Below, one piece after another: positions 19,129 through 29,975 of a stretch of DNA of 37,386 nt (its first letter is position 1; every line of letters starts with the position of its first letter). The stretch comes from Branchiostoma floridae (lineage: Eukaryota > Chordata > Leptocardii > Amphioxiformes > Branchiostomatidae). A program made the translations under genes and the position numbers. Location: contig NC_049997.1 of the NCBI RefSeq assembly GCF_000003815.2, positions 6,921,485-6,958,870 of the forward strand, read 5' to 3'. The notes beneath the pieces were generated by a model that was not told where the DNA came from, searched no databases, and worked only from the letters and a program-made list of their open reading frames with translations.

Positions 19129-22100
19129 TCAGCCCATTATAGTATTTTTCAGAATGAACTCTGAACTACCAACGTCACCTTGGAAGCTCTCAATAACATT
19201 AGAGAACATATTTCTCTCCCAAACACCTACCCAAGAACCCCCTGACACACCCTTCGTTCTCCTAGCACTCTTAAGGAACGTACCTTCTTGACTATCCCTT
19301 CCAAACACTTCTTTCATCTTCAGACCGACTTCGGGGGCAATGTCGAAGCCGAGTTGCTTCAAAACCTTGAGGACGATGTGTTCTTTGTGCATCACCAGCT
19401 CGTTGTACCTCAGACAGGCATGGAAGAACTTTGTCGGATCGTCTTGGATTAGGTCGTAGGCTTTTTGCATACGCAGAAGCCACGAGGACACGGTAAAGAA
19501 TGGCTCCCCCCGGAGTAGGGGGTACGTTGCCAAACGCTTATTATCGGTCAGAAACGCCAAGCAGGGTTCCATGCGTAACATAGCCGGGATGTCAAAGAAC
19601 ACATCGAGCCTCAAGGCCGTTTTGAGGAAATATTTCCAGTAACTATCTTTAAACCCCACACTGAGCCAGGAATCGTAGTAACCCTGCAAATCCCGGTACA
19701 AGAAGATAGTCTTGGCCTCGGGAACGGCTTTCTGCAGCAGGTCTGCGATGAAGATGGCGAAGCCGCGCAGTTTGTAGCAGATGACGAGACGGGAAGGGTC
19801 GCTCTGGAGGATGTAGTGATTCAGCAGGACGTGGGCGCACCTCAGGACCATCATGACGTCATCTTCCTCGGCTGACGTCAGATGGAACCCCCGGGCCTGG
19901 TAGAACTGGCGGGAAAAGTTCAACTTTTTTCAATCTATTCTTTTCCTTTTCTTTTTTTTTACCGCCCCCCCCCCCCCCCAGACGTTTGTACAAAGAACTT
20001 TGCTATCTAGTGTATCAGAGCCCATCTAAAATATTATTGTGATTTACCTCAAAGAGAGACGTGTACATGTCCGGTTCTGACACTGCTTGTACTTCTTTGG
20101 TCGTCTCAATCGCCTTGCACATCAGAGTGGAGCCACAGCGCCCTTACAAATAGCGGGAGAAAGCACACACGTCAAGCACACACTCTCACTCAGAAACTCT
20201 AGATCAAGCAGTGCACCAAAAGCCCGTACTGCGTAGTCTCCATGCAGACCCTACGGTGCCTTAGAAATAGTATCAAAGCTGGCAAAGGAGTATAGCCGGC
20301 CAAAGGGAGATAGCCGGCTAAGGGAGTCAAACGGGCACCGGTGCCTTGCCAGCTATGATACTATTTCTAAGGCACCGTAGGGTCTGCTTGGAGACTAGTA
20401 CTGTGAGGCTTAGCAACTCCTTCCTCCATTGGGCAATCCGGCTCTATAATCCTGTAATACCATCAATACTTAGTCATTATCTGTAACCCCTGTATGGTTT
20501 GTCCAACATGGATTGTAATCAAACCATTTTGGACAACGTTAAAAGTCGTTGTTTTTGTGTGGTTAGTTGTATGCCAAGCTTAAGCGTTGTGATAAGGACG
20601 AAGCTCGAGTGTACTTTTGTCGCCTGCGAGTTCCTTACTGAGCTGGATAAAACATTGCATTACGTGGAGTATTCATAAGTCATACCAAATCGTATTGCTG
20701 GTAATGATGTAAATTACATAACACAAGGGTACAAATTATTGTTTAACATAGAAACAACTGTAAACACGTATACAAAAACAATAGTTGAGGTAGGAGGCGA
20801 TTTTGTTGTACAATCTTATCTCAGTCATCTTAGAACTTGAATTATTCTTTCATCTTTTAATTTACAGCTTTTCTTTTGCGACGAAATGAAAGGTAGTGTC
20901 CAAGCAGACCCTAAGGTACCTTAGAGATAGTATCAAAGCTGGCCCAGGAGTATAGCCGGCTCCGGTGCCCGTTTGACTCCCTTTGGCCAGCTAACTCCTT
21001 GGCCAGCTTTGATTCTATCTCTAAGGCACCGTAGGATCTGCTTGGAGACTAATGAAAGGGTACTCACCTGTGCTGTGCAGAAAGATGTTCTTGACCTCGG
21101 CAATGTCGTCGCGAACCGCGTCTGCCACGGACGGCAGCAAGTCGAACGGGATCAGTAGCAGCTCTTCTGCGTTCACGCGCTGGGCCTGGGAACATGTTCG
21201 CCATGCAAAAAAGAAACTGTACCATTCCTAAATAACTTTTGACAAATATTACGTCGTTAGTAGTATAGAAATATCCAACCTGATGTATGCTATAGTTCCC
21301 TTTAATACCTACCGTAGATTCCACTAGTATTGTATTAGCTGAAATTGTTGCAATTTACCATATATGTGTAGTATTAGACCATACCTTTTGTTGTATATAC
21401 ATTGTTACTGATGAAATTGTTGCGCAATAAACCATCGTATCGTATCGTATCATGTTTCCAATTTTACGGTAGCCCAGAAGTGCAAAGTCATTTTTGCGAA
21501 CCTTTTTTTTTCTTCATTTTCTGTGAGCATTTCATTCTGCAGACTCAAAAAAGTACAGTTTGTCAATTACCAGAGTAGTTCGCCTTCGCCAACAGTTTGT
21601 GACATCGTAAGTTGTTCATAGTTCTGTGGCGGGCATCTTCTCTTTTGTGTTACCTTTCTTTTCTACTATTTCCAGTGTGGTAGAGACTACTTGAAATATC
21701 GTAAACATATCTGTTTAGGCATCTCTACTATAACTGAAAATGGATGAGAAATTGAATTTATCGAATGATAGTTTCACTTCGTATCTGTANNNNNNNNNNN
21801 NNNNNNNNNNNNNNNNNNNNNNNNNNNNNNNNNNNNNNNNNNNNNNNNNNNNNNNNNNNNNNNNNNNNNNNNNNNNNNNNNNNNNNNNNNNNNNNNNNNN
21901 NNNNNNNNNNNNNNNNNNNNNNNNNNNNNNNNNNNNNNNNNNNNNNNNNNNNNNNNNNNNNNNNNNNNNTGATAGTTTCACTTCGTATCTGTTAACTGTA
22001 TCTGCTCAAAACAACTGTGACCTGTACTTAGCCAAGTGTGGCAAGAATGTGCAATCCATCCATCCATCCATCCACCCATCCACCCATGCATCCATCCATC

Positions 22101-23253
22101 CATCCATCCATCCATCCATCCATCCATCCATCCATCCATCCATCCATCCATCCATCAATCCATCCATACAACAATCCATCCATCCATACATCCATCCATC
22201 CATCCAACGCATCACATACATCCATAAGTCCATCCATCAATCCCTCCCTGCATACCTACAACTCTCCCCCCCTCAGTCCAAACAACCCTACAGACACCCA
22301 GACATCCATCCGGTCCCCCTCAGAAGAAGGATCACCTTTAAAAGGTAAAATGTAAGGTAAGGTAAAGGTAGTCCCATAGGGGCAGTGAGTTGTTATCAAC
22401 TGTGTCTAAGGAACGGCATTTAAAGATGGAACCCAAACCTCTCATTCGACCGCTTTGTACCTAGTACCTCCCGAACAAACCTCTAAAACCAACACGCAGA
22501 TTATGACCGCGTATAACTCAGTTGCACTTAACAAAAACCAGACGTTTTCATAATTTGTCGTCACTGTATCATCTCTGATATTATTACTCTTTTCTTTACA
22601 AATTTACTGTCAAAGTTATGGGACCCTCCGTTGTATATCAACTATAACACGTTAACGTGTTTGAAATAGAACAGTGGGTTCTATTTGTTCATCAAGGTGT
22701 TCGACGGGAACGGTCCATTGACAGGAGAGTCAGTTTGCAACATTTCGCAACCCCAAATCTTACTTGTACTCTAGTACTCTTTGGTGATCAAATTCCCCTG
22801 GCAAATTATTTTCTGAGTAGCCAGCGGTTAGTATGGTAGAGACTACATAAAAGTAGGTAACGTTAGGTAAAGGTATCGGCATGTTTTTTTAGCCCAAACA
22901 GTGGGTTGTTTTGAGCCCAACCCTCTCCTCCCATCGCCTTTTACCTCCCCAACCGAAATCAGGTACCCATTTTTGCACCTGGGTGGAGTGAGGAAAGTGT
23001 TGTTAAAAGTGCCTTTCCCAAGAGCACAAGATCTCGATCTGTGACTTGACAGGATTTGAACCCAGGACCTCTGACGTCTGGCCAAATACCATGCTGTTAC
23101 GCCACACGATATAAAAGTACAGTAAGGTAAAAAGATAAAAAGGAAACACTAGTTACCGTATTCGACAAAGTCGCCCAGCCTGGTCATCAAGTGGGGATGT
23201 TCCAACCCTGTCAGGAATATGTCTTTACAGCGAACTTTTAGGAGTGACGCCAT
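19129..23253 (-). CDS. Sulfotransferase-fold (P-loop) protein, 4 visible exons, one exon missing
   Basis: Exons on the - strand: 23253-23157 (start [20 protein letters not shown], 32 codons plus 1 nt), 21185-21068, 20142-20048 and 19905-19129 (stop TGA). The last three junctions are in phase and give [16 protein letters not shown], a P-loop like the 5'-phosphosulfate-binding motif of PAPS-dependent sulfotransferases. Further on, [13 protein letters not shown] resembles the 3'-phosphate-binding R...S segment. The first exon ends in phase 1 but the next visible one begins in phase 0, so at least one exon of length 3n+2 is missing, possibly in the gap at 21790-21969. At least 361 residues are visible. 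There is no signal peptide or membrane anchor. The substrate is unknown, and a sulfotransferase-like protein without activity is possible. Confidence 0.78.
20234..20397. mobile_element. hAT-like MITE family A, copy 3
   Basis: The ends TAGTCTCCATGCAGACC and GGTCTGCTTGGAGACTA are inverted, with flanking 8-bp GTACTGCG (20226-20233) and GTACTGTG (20398-20405), one mismatch. The interior folds back around TAGCCGGC. It lies in an intron of the sulfotransferase-like gene. Confidence 0.88.
20894..21051. mobile_element. hAT-like MITE family A, copy 4, adjacent to a splice donor
   Basis: Inverted ends (TAGTGTCCAAGCAGACC and GGATCTGCTTGGAGACTA) have a perfect 8-bp duplication ATGAAAGG at 20886-20893 and 21052-21059. 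The right duplication begins at intron position +9 of the exon ending at 21068, just beyond the GTGAGTA donor (21067-21061). Confidence 0.92.
21790..21969. other. Assembly gap, 180 N, flanked by a direct repeat
   Basis: The sequence GATAGTTTCACTTCGTATCT ends just before the gap and occurs again immediately after it. The gap may therefore hide a tandem repeat or be a join of overlapping contigs. Confidence 0.95.
22053..22234. repeat. (ATCC)n microsatellite
   Basis: About 180 bp of CATC/ATCC tetranucleotides with interruptions. Open frames on both strands (repeating HPSI or DGWM) are created by the repeat. Confidence 0.98.
22344..22480 (-). mobile_element. SINE fragment, 3' half
   Basis: In reverse complement it ends with a TAGACACA-GTTGATAACAACTC string followed by a GTACTACC/TTTACC-like tail, as in the other SINE copies. 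The tRNA-like head is missing. Confidence 0.5.
22663..22728. mobile_element. MITE family P fragment
   Basis: Shares GTGGGTTCTATTTGTTCATC and GGAACGGTCCATTG with the family. Confidence 0.6.
22855..23110 (-). mobile_element. tRNA-derived SINE, intact-looking copy
   Basis: On the - strand it begins GTGGCGTAACAGCATGGTAT (box-A region), then GTCCTGGGTTCAAATCC (box B), then a body with CACCCAGGTGCAAAAATGGG and TACCTGATTTCGGTTGGGGA. This RNA polymerase III promoter layout is typical of tRNA-derived SINEs. It lies upstream of nothing obvious, just 3' of the first exon of the sulfotransferase-like gene. Confidence 0.8.
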
Positions 23254-23389
23254 GTTGGACAGACTAAAGGTTGTGGAGTTATGATAAGATGACCCAGTTT
23301 GGCCAGAGTAAAGTTCAGAGACTTTATATGACCCAGTTTCTGTACAGTTTGCATAAGATAATGGACTACGGACTGGTCAGCCATTGTGC

Positions 23390-23680
23390 AGACTGGCCTT
23401 AGCAAGTAAAAGTAACGTAAAGGTACTCCCATCGCCCTTTTCAGAGGCCGTGGGTTATTATCCAGTGTGCCTGGGACACGGTATTGGGAGGCAGAGCCCA
23501 TCCCCTCTCCTCCCATCGTCTTTCACATCCCCGACAGAAGTCAGGTACCCATTTTCACACCTGGGTGAAGTGCGGAAAGTCGTGTTAAGTGGCTTTCTGA
23601 CAGGGCAAAACATCGAGGGCATGAAAAGGGATTTGAACTCAGAAACACCCTAACCGTTATGCCAAAACGACGCCACAAAA
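23390..23680 (-). mobile_element. tRNA-derived SINE, second copy
   Basis: The same order as 22,855-23,110: head with GTGGCGTCGTTTTGGCATAA, box B GAGTTCAAATCCC, body with TGGGTACCTGACTTC and GGATGGGCTCTGCCTCCCAA. It lies 5' of the sulfotransferase-like start codon. Confidence 0.8.
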
Positions 23681-24377
23681 AACCTGACTGTACATATCCA
23701 TCACAATTAGCAGTTCAACCAATGATAAATGACGATTAGTGGTTTGCGTTTTTATTTTTTATCATCTACATTATGTCAATGTTTTGACGGGGCAATGGCA
23801 TCAGTTTATTGCATCCGAATGAAAATAAAACCAATGCATAAAACCACATCAAATGGTTTCTAACAAGTGCAAGGCGGCATTGAACATTTCACTGGTAGTT
23901 TAAGTAGATTGCATCTTTTCCTAATGTCAATACCGTCTTTTCGAGAACCTCGTTGTTGTGAAGCAAAATCGAATTAAAGTACAGCAAGAACATCAATAGT
24001 GTTATATTGTTTTGTTTATCAAATCTCAGGGGAAACAAACTGGCGTTTTTTCAATGTGACATGGAGGCCCTAGGGGCATAGTATCTCAACGTCCGATGAA
24101 ATCGACGATACAAGAAATAACAAAACTTCTCGTAAATTGGTACAAAACCCATGAAAGTAACTTGGATAGAAATCTTGCTTCTAGGAAAACAGGCCCTGTT
24201 GATCATCGGCAAGGCAAACTAAAACTGCAGGAAGGACGTCCCTTGTGATATGATACAATCTGAATTAACAGCAATGCTACAAAGCTTACAAATATTCATC
24301 AAAATCACAGTGAATGTGACAGGTCCGATTTTCGTTTTTCTCGGCCTTCTGTCTCGAATCTTCTCGTTTACAAGCTT
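23681..24377. other. Spacer and probable 3' UTR of the - strand collagen/LamG gene
   Basis: No gene was recognised. AATAAA hexamers on the - strand at 23805-23810 and 23751-23756 are candidate poly(A) signals for the gene whose stop codon is at 24380-24378, though the UTR would be nearly 600 nt. Confidence 0.4.
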
Positions 24378-27300
24378 TTACCCGCCATTCCTGGTGCGCT
24401 CCATGGCTTCCTGGATCTGCGCCTGCGTCAGGGCGACGTTGTAAACCTGAAGGACAGCGAAAGTGAAAGTGATCTCAATCCAGTTTTAGCTCACTGACGA
24501 GCTGTTTCCTTTAACTGGCTGTGACAGAGAAGACAGACGCCATGAGCAGTTTTTACCGGTTCATTGTACCGGGGAAATTCCTATAACTCTTTTCGAAAAA
24601 TTCAACATTGAACAGTTGACCACGCACGGCTTAACGTCATTTCCTATGAACTGCCACCCTTTCCAGTAATGCTAGTTCGTGCCCGAAGACTTATTGCAAG
24701 TATACGTACATTGCAGAAACATTTGGCACTATTGTAAAAAGGGACTACTGAGTAGTCAAATATAGTGCTGGGTACCAGTATATCTAAATAGATGGGGTTT
24801 GAATTACTTTTTGGAAACAAAGGGACACACGCACAAAAAAAGCAATTTCCTACTTCGCCCGTGCACGAGTGAAAGTTTGTAGGTGTCAGGGTGACATCAA
24901 AGAGAAGCGTACCTGCATGTGGGCGATGCGTCCTTTGTAGCCCCGGGTGTCTCCGGTAAATGGCGGACGGGCCCCCATGGCTACAGGAAACTGGGTACCC
25001 AGGTCTACGTCTCCCACATTATGAGATCCGATCTGTATAGAAAGTGTAGAAGGGTTCTGTGTACTCTCCAAGCAGAGGTTGAGTCGCGGAGATATATAGT
25101 AGTAGTCTTAAGAGGAGCGCGACTGTAAATTTCCCGACTAACGTCACGGTTCTGTTGGCTGCAGTGAGAGTTAACCTGATACCCATTTTATGGTAAGATT
25201 TCCTTATAATGTCTATACAAAGAAGAGTTGGTTTGTTCGTGGTTGTGTTGGTCCGTGTATTTCCCGGCACAAGAGAACATAGCCAACGTTGAAAATCGCA
25301 GTATGGTAATGCAATTTTTTGTTTCAGACCTTGAAAGATTCACTGACACTGACAATAGCGGTATTAAAGTAAACAACATGCTAGAAATCGCTAAGCAGGT
25401 ACCTGTATAGCATTTCGGTAGAGTTTCTGGACCCCTGATGTGCGATGGTAGGTAGCCGTGACGAACTGCCACTCATTCTGAGTTATCCCGGGCCGTGTTA
25501 GCTGACCTACGACATTTTGGCCATTTCGGTCGTTGCATCTAAATATAAAAAAAAATCAGCATACACCCTCTCGTTGATAGTCGGCGTAAACATTGAAATT
25601 ATGAGCTTATCACATTAGTGTAGTAGTCAAAATCAAGAATGAATGCCCAGTTCCTCATTCTACAGCAGGGCCCCCTGAGTTAGGCTTAGGTCACCTTTCC
25701 AAACCGGGGCCCGGCCGGGATGTTTTAAGAAACGAAAAATGACAATGTATACCTAGAAATCATACACAAATCATGCCAATGTATCTTATTTTGACATTTT
25801 GTGTATTTTGATGCATTTTATATAATTCTTTTCGCTCCCGAAAGCTGTCCGGCCGGCCCCGGCTTGGAAATGTGACCCAAACCTTAGTCCCTGATTAACA
25901 CCGTGCGCGATAGATATTAATATTATTGAGATCGGGCCGGGGTCTGGTATCCAGGCTAGTCAGAAGCGAGCCACATTCCTAAAATGTTTTACCGTGACCA
26001 GATATCGTTTCCGGTAGGAAGAATCCAGAGGTTAAACCCGTAGCCAGCACTGCCAGCCGGCTGGTAGTTGAAGATCGGCCCGGTTCCCGTCTCCTGTGGG
26101 TAGATCCAGGCCTGTAGGGTGATGTAACTCCTGGCGTCCAGCGCTCCGTTGTTGGGAAACTCCACACGAGAACCTGGGTACAGCAACAGATCTTTCAATA
26201 GAACCACCGTTATATAGCCTCTGTCAGGCTCCAAATGTCACCAGAAACAGTAGAAATTGACAATAACCAAATTGACATAAAACAGTTAGCCGACCCCAAA
26301 CTACAGTTTGCGACAACTGTACTTCTGGGCCGACAATTCCTCTGACATTGCTATCATGCTGTCTATATGGCTAATTTCTACAATGGTATCAGCGACATGT
26401 GGAGCCTGGTATCGGCTAGTTGCTACGAATAATGTAGATAACATCTACAACGTTGTGATCCTGATCCGACTGATGAGCGTTGGAAAAAAAACGTCCTCAC
26501 CTTGGTTCCCGTTGAAGTACATGGCGCCCCCCGTCTCGCCCCCCGGACCCTCCGCCACGCCCGTGCTGAACGTCACTCCGTCATTACCATAGCCGCTGAC
26601 GTCACGGGCGCCATGTTCTTCATTCAGCGGCCAGTAGCCGACCAGTCCGGCCTCAAGATTCATCTGTAATAGGAAGAACATATTTGTGTGAGCTTATGTA
26701 TGTATGTGTGTGCGTGTCTTTGTGTTTGTTTGTGTGCGTGCGAGATTGCATGTGAATGAATGGATGAATGAATGAATAAATGAATGAACGAACGAACGAA
26801 CGAATGAATGGATAGATAAGTAAGTGTCCCATCATACATCACTGCCATGGAAAACAAAAATGGCGGTGCCTTTGCACGCAAGCTAAACCAGTATAGGTTT
26901 TGCTATCGCAAACCTGCAGCTTACCCGAGGACCCGGAGGCCCAGGCGGACCTGCCGGACCAGTTTCTCCGGAAACCCCCGGAGCTCCGTCCCGGCCGGGC
27001 AGCCCGTCTCTGCCGTCTCGCCCATCTCTGCCGGCAGAGCCTTGTGCACAGCCTGAGATCCAAACAAAATACGGAAAGATTAGAACGCGAGTTCCTAAAG
27101 TATGATTACCAGGCTAGAATCGACGGTAGGCCCTTGTGCAGAGCCTGAGATACAAACAAAACAGACAGGATCCTTCGCAGACTTCGAGCGGGATTTGCTT
27201 TTATTTTATAGGGCGGAACTCCTTCAACGGCGAACTAACGTTACCTTTCTAGGCAAACTTCATTCCACGGCAAACTCCCTTTTCTGACCAACTTTGAAAC

Positions 27301-28056
27301 CATAGCCAACCAGCCCCACTCGAAGTGGGTATTGTGTAGATAAAGCCTTGATGTGATGTCACGTAGCACATTATTTTCTAGCTGGTTGGCGTAAATTTCC
27401 TATCTTGACTGGATATCCACATTACAGGTAGTAGTGAAGAAACTCAGTGTAATGGTGTTACAGCAAATACACTGTAAAGAACGCTGCTGGTAAATTTGAC
27501 ACGTTAGATTAGGCGAGCCTTTTGTGCGCGTTTTGTTTACATGTACTTTTTACCTGTTTGTGGTAACCTGTGCATGTATTTTACCTTTCAATACAATTGG
27601 CCAGAGTAAAAAAGTACTCGGAACAGAAAAAACACATTATCCAGCCGGACTTGTAATAACAAATAATGTTCAAATTTTTTCCCAGTTGTCAGCACGCCTT
27701 TCAAACCACTTCCTCCTTTACCCGGAAGTAAGGCACCTTTACCGAGTCCGTTATCCTATTGGAGAAAACACATTTTCTATGGAAGACAGCGCTTATTAGA
27801 TCCCAATAAAATTATAGCTAGCTAAGAATGTCTAAATCTGCTGACCTGCGCTTGAAACGTTCGACCCCGCCTGAAGAAGTTGTCTCACGACGTCCTTCAG
27901 CAGGTCGAGCTCCGCCCTCAGCGCGCTGTCGTTGTTACAGTGCACCACGGGACTGACGTCACAAACACAACTGTGGTCTGACGGTAGACTGTAGATCGGC
28001 TGGGCACAACTTAAGGACACCAAAGTCACCAAGAACAGGCCGGTAAACATCGCCAT
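24378..28056 (-). CDS. Secreted collagen-like/LamG-domain protein, left (-) copy, 7 exons
   Basis: Exons: 28056-27846, 27052-26925, 26663-26501, 26173-25993, 25538-25403, 25032-24913, 24446-24378 (TAA). All junctions are GT/AG and phases agree, giving 335 residues. Order: signal peptide (about 1-18), a segment with Cys 30, 32 and 40, a short helix-forming stretch (about 45-62), an N-V-S glycosylation site, Cys 72, 13 uninterrupted Gly-X-Y triplets (75-113), then a LamG-like jellyroll (about 114-335) with [26 protein letters not shown] and [11 protein letters not shown]. The N-terminal Cys, coil, collagen and lectin-like head order resembles collectins and ficolins, so trimeric secreted recognition protein is a reasonable inference. 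The ligand is unknown. A DR1-type site lies 66-78 bp upstream of the ATG. Confidence 0.9.
26695..26820. repeat. Simple repeats (TGTG-rich, then (AATG/AACG)n) in intron 2 of the - copy
   Basis: A GTGTGTGCGTGT-type tract is followed by GAATGAATGGATGAATG and AACGAACG tetranucleotides. The + copy lacks this array at the same place. Confidence 0.9.
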
Positions 28057-28121
28057 GTCGCTCAAATTCTCACGGCTACGTGAAAGAAGACTACCAGGAA
28101 ACGTCTTTTGAGAAAACCGGA

Positions 28122-28134
28122 AGGTCAAAGGTCA
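28122..28134 (+). promoter_or_regulatory. Perfect DR1 nuclear-receptor element upstream of the - copy
   Basis: AGGTCAAAGGTCA is the consensus direct repeat with 1-bp spacing bound by HNF4, RXR heterodimers and COUP-TF. It lies 66-78 bp upstream of the start codon at 28056. The + copy has AGGTTAAAGGTCA at the equivalent place (30927-30939 in reverse complement). Confidence 0.5.
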
Positions 28135-28300
28135 AACGTAACTTCACACCAGCGGGTTGCGGTCGCGTTTGTCTCGTCACGAAAATGCAAATGAGCAAAC
28201 GCCCGATTTCACGACCACGAAATTGGAATATGACCTGACGTTGCGACGTTGCACGTGAGTTGCCCAATCCCGGCACGCGAGGAAGCCCAGGACAGCGATC

Positions 28301-28713
28301 GTGCCCCACGACGTATGTCTATGATTCTCAAACTGACAACATACAATCGACGAATTGCTGGGAAAAATGATGCCCCACGACGTATGTCTATGATTCTCAA
28401 ACTGACAACATACAATTGACGAATCGCTGGGAAAAATGATGCCCCACGATGTATGTCTATGATTCTCAAACTGACAACATACAATTGACGAATTGCTGGG
28501 AAAAATGATGCCCCACGACGTATGTCTATGATTCTCAAACTGACAACATACAATTGACGAATCGCTGGGAAAAATGATGCCCCACGACGTATGTCTATGA
28601 TTCTCAAACTGACAACATACATCAGTTCTGTCATATCTTCGCTGGGAAAAATGATGCCCCACGACGTATGTCTATGATTCTCAAACTGACAACATACATC
28701 AGTTCTGTCATAT
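28301..28713 (-). repeat. Left array of the 69-bp repeat, 6 copies
   Basis: CTCAAAC recurs at 28327, 28396, 28465, 28534, 28603 and 28680, with 69-bp spacing apart from the last. The unit contains CTATGATTCTCAAACTGACA, CGACGAATTGCTGGG and ATGATGCCCCACGACGTATG. As 69 is 23 codons, all frames without a stop stay open through the array. The resulting open frames are artefacts. Confidence 0.97.
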
Positions 28714-28809
28714 CTGATTTCACATCTGACAGTGGTTTCATCAACAAAAAAGTTATGTGACATATGACAATGCGAAGAACTTCTGTCATCTGCCCTACTA
28801 TGATGACCT

Positions 28810-29245
28810 AAAATATTACACCAAGTCAGGTTTTTAATCTAACATCTGACATTGGTCCTTACACCAAGTCAGGTTTTTAATCTAACATCTGACATTGATC
28901 CTTGCGCCATGTCAGATTTTTAAATCAGATTTTAGATTGAAATAATCTGACTGTTTGAAGACGAATGTTTGATGTTTGATTCAAAAATCTGACAGTGCTA
29001 CAAAAAGTGTCAGATGTTAGACTAGAAATCTTACATTGGGAGGATGATTGTCAGATGTCAGACAGGAAATCTGATAATAATATGAAAAATGTCAGGTGTT
29101 AGATTAAAAACCTGACATGGCGTAAGGACAAATGTCAGATGTTAGATTGAAAACCTGACATGGTGTAAGGGCCAATGTCAGATCTTAGATAAAAAAACTG
29201 ACACCGGTTGTAAGGACCATTGTCAGATGTTACTAGATTTAAAAT
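28810..29245. repeat. Core of short inverted and direct repeats (~43-bp units, CTGACA/TGTCAG motif)
   Basis: On the left of the axis about three units with AGTCAGGTTTTTAATCTAAC, then ATCTGACATTG, recur every 43-44 bp. On the right the same units occur three to four times in reverse complement. Many single units are themselves partly dyadic, since TCTGACA and TGTCAGA occur in both orientations. Confidence 0.9.
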
Positions 29246-29328
29246 CATAGTAGGGCAGATGACAAAATTAGTTCTTCGCATTGTCATATGTCACATATTC
29301 ACATCATTACGGTAGCACTGTCAGATGC

Positions 29329-29975
29329 GTCAATTGTATGTTGTCAGTTTGAGAATCATAGACATACGTCGTGGGGCATCATTTTTCCCAGCAATTCGTC
29401 AATTGTATGTTGTCAGTTTGAGAATTATAGACATACGTCGTGGGGCATCATTTTTCCCAGCGATTCGTCAATTGTATGTTGTCAGTTTGAGAATCATAGA
29501 CATACCTCGTGGGGCATCATTTTTCCCAGCGATTCGTCAATTATTGTAATTGTATGTTGTCAGTTTGAGAATCATAGACATAACGTTTATACGTCGTGGG
29601 GCATCATTTTTCCCAGCAATTCGTCAATTGTATGTTGTCAGTTTGAGAATCATAGACATACGTCGTGGGGCATCATTTTTCCCAGCGATTCGTCAATTAT
29701 AATGTATGTTGTCAGTTTGAGAATCATAGACATAACGTTTATACGTCGTGGGGCATCATTTTTCCCAGCGATTCGTCAATTGTATGTTGTCAGTTTGAGA
29801 ATCATAGACAAGCGTCGTGGGGCATCATTTTTCCCAGCGATTCGTCAATTTTTGTATGTTGTCAGTTTGAGAATCATAGACATAACGTTTATACGTCGTT
29901 GGGCATCATTTTTCCCAGCGATTCGTCGATTGTATGTTGTCAGTTTGAGAATCATAGACATACGTCGTGGGGCAC
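29329..29975 (+). repeat. Right array of the 69-bp repeat, 9 copies with dimeric higher-order pattern
   Basis: TGTATGTTGTCAG starts at 29335, 29404, 29473, 29551, 29629, 29703, 29781, 29853 and 29931. Copies 4, 6 and 8 carry an extra AACGTTTAT-type insertion and altered bases before the unit. Copies 5, 7 and 9 lack it. This alternation gives a dimeric higher-order repeat absent from the left array. Confidence 0.95.

Noticed and set aside
22006-22355. Open frames in the ATCC microsatellite
   Set aside because: Produced by the tetranucleotide repeat in every frame and strand.
28177-28763. Long open frames with repeating VCCQFENHRHTSWGIIFPS-type peptides (also 29,288-30,099)
   Set aside because: The 69-bp unit equals 23 codons, so any stop-free frame stays open through the array. 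There is no signal, splice context or conservation independent of the DNA repeat, and frames are open on both strands.
28301-29975. CRISPR-like regular repeats
   Set aside because: Units are contiguous without unique spacers, the genome is animal, and the arrays are mirrored arms of a palindrome.
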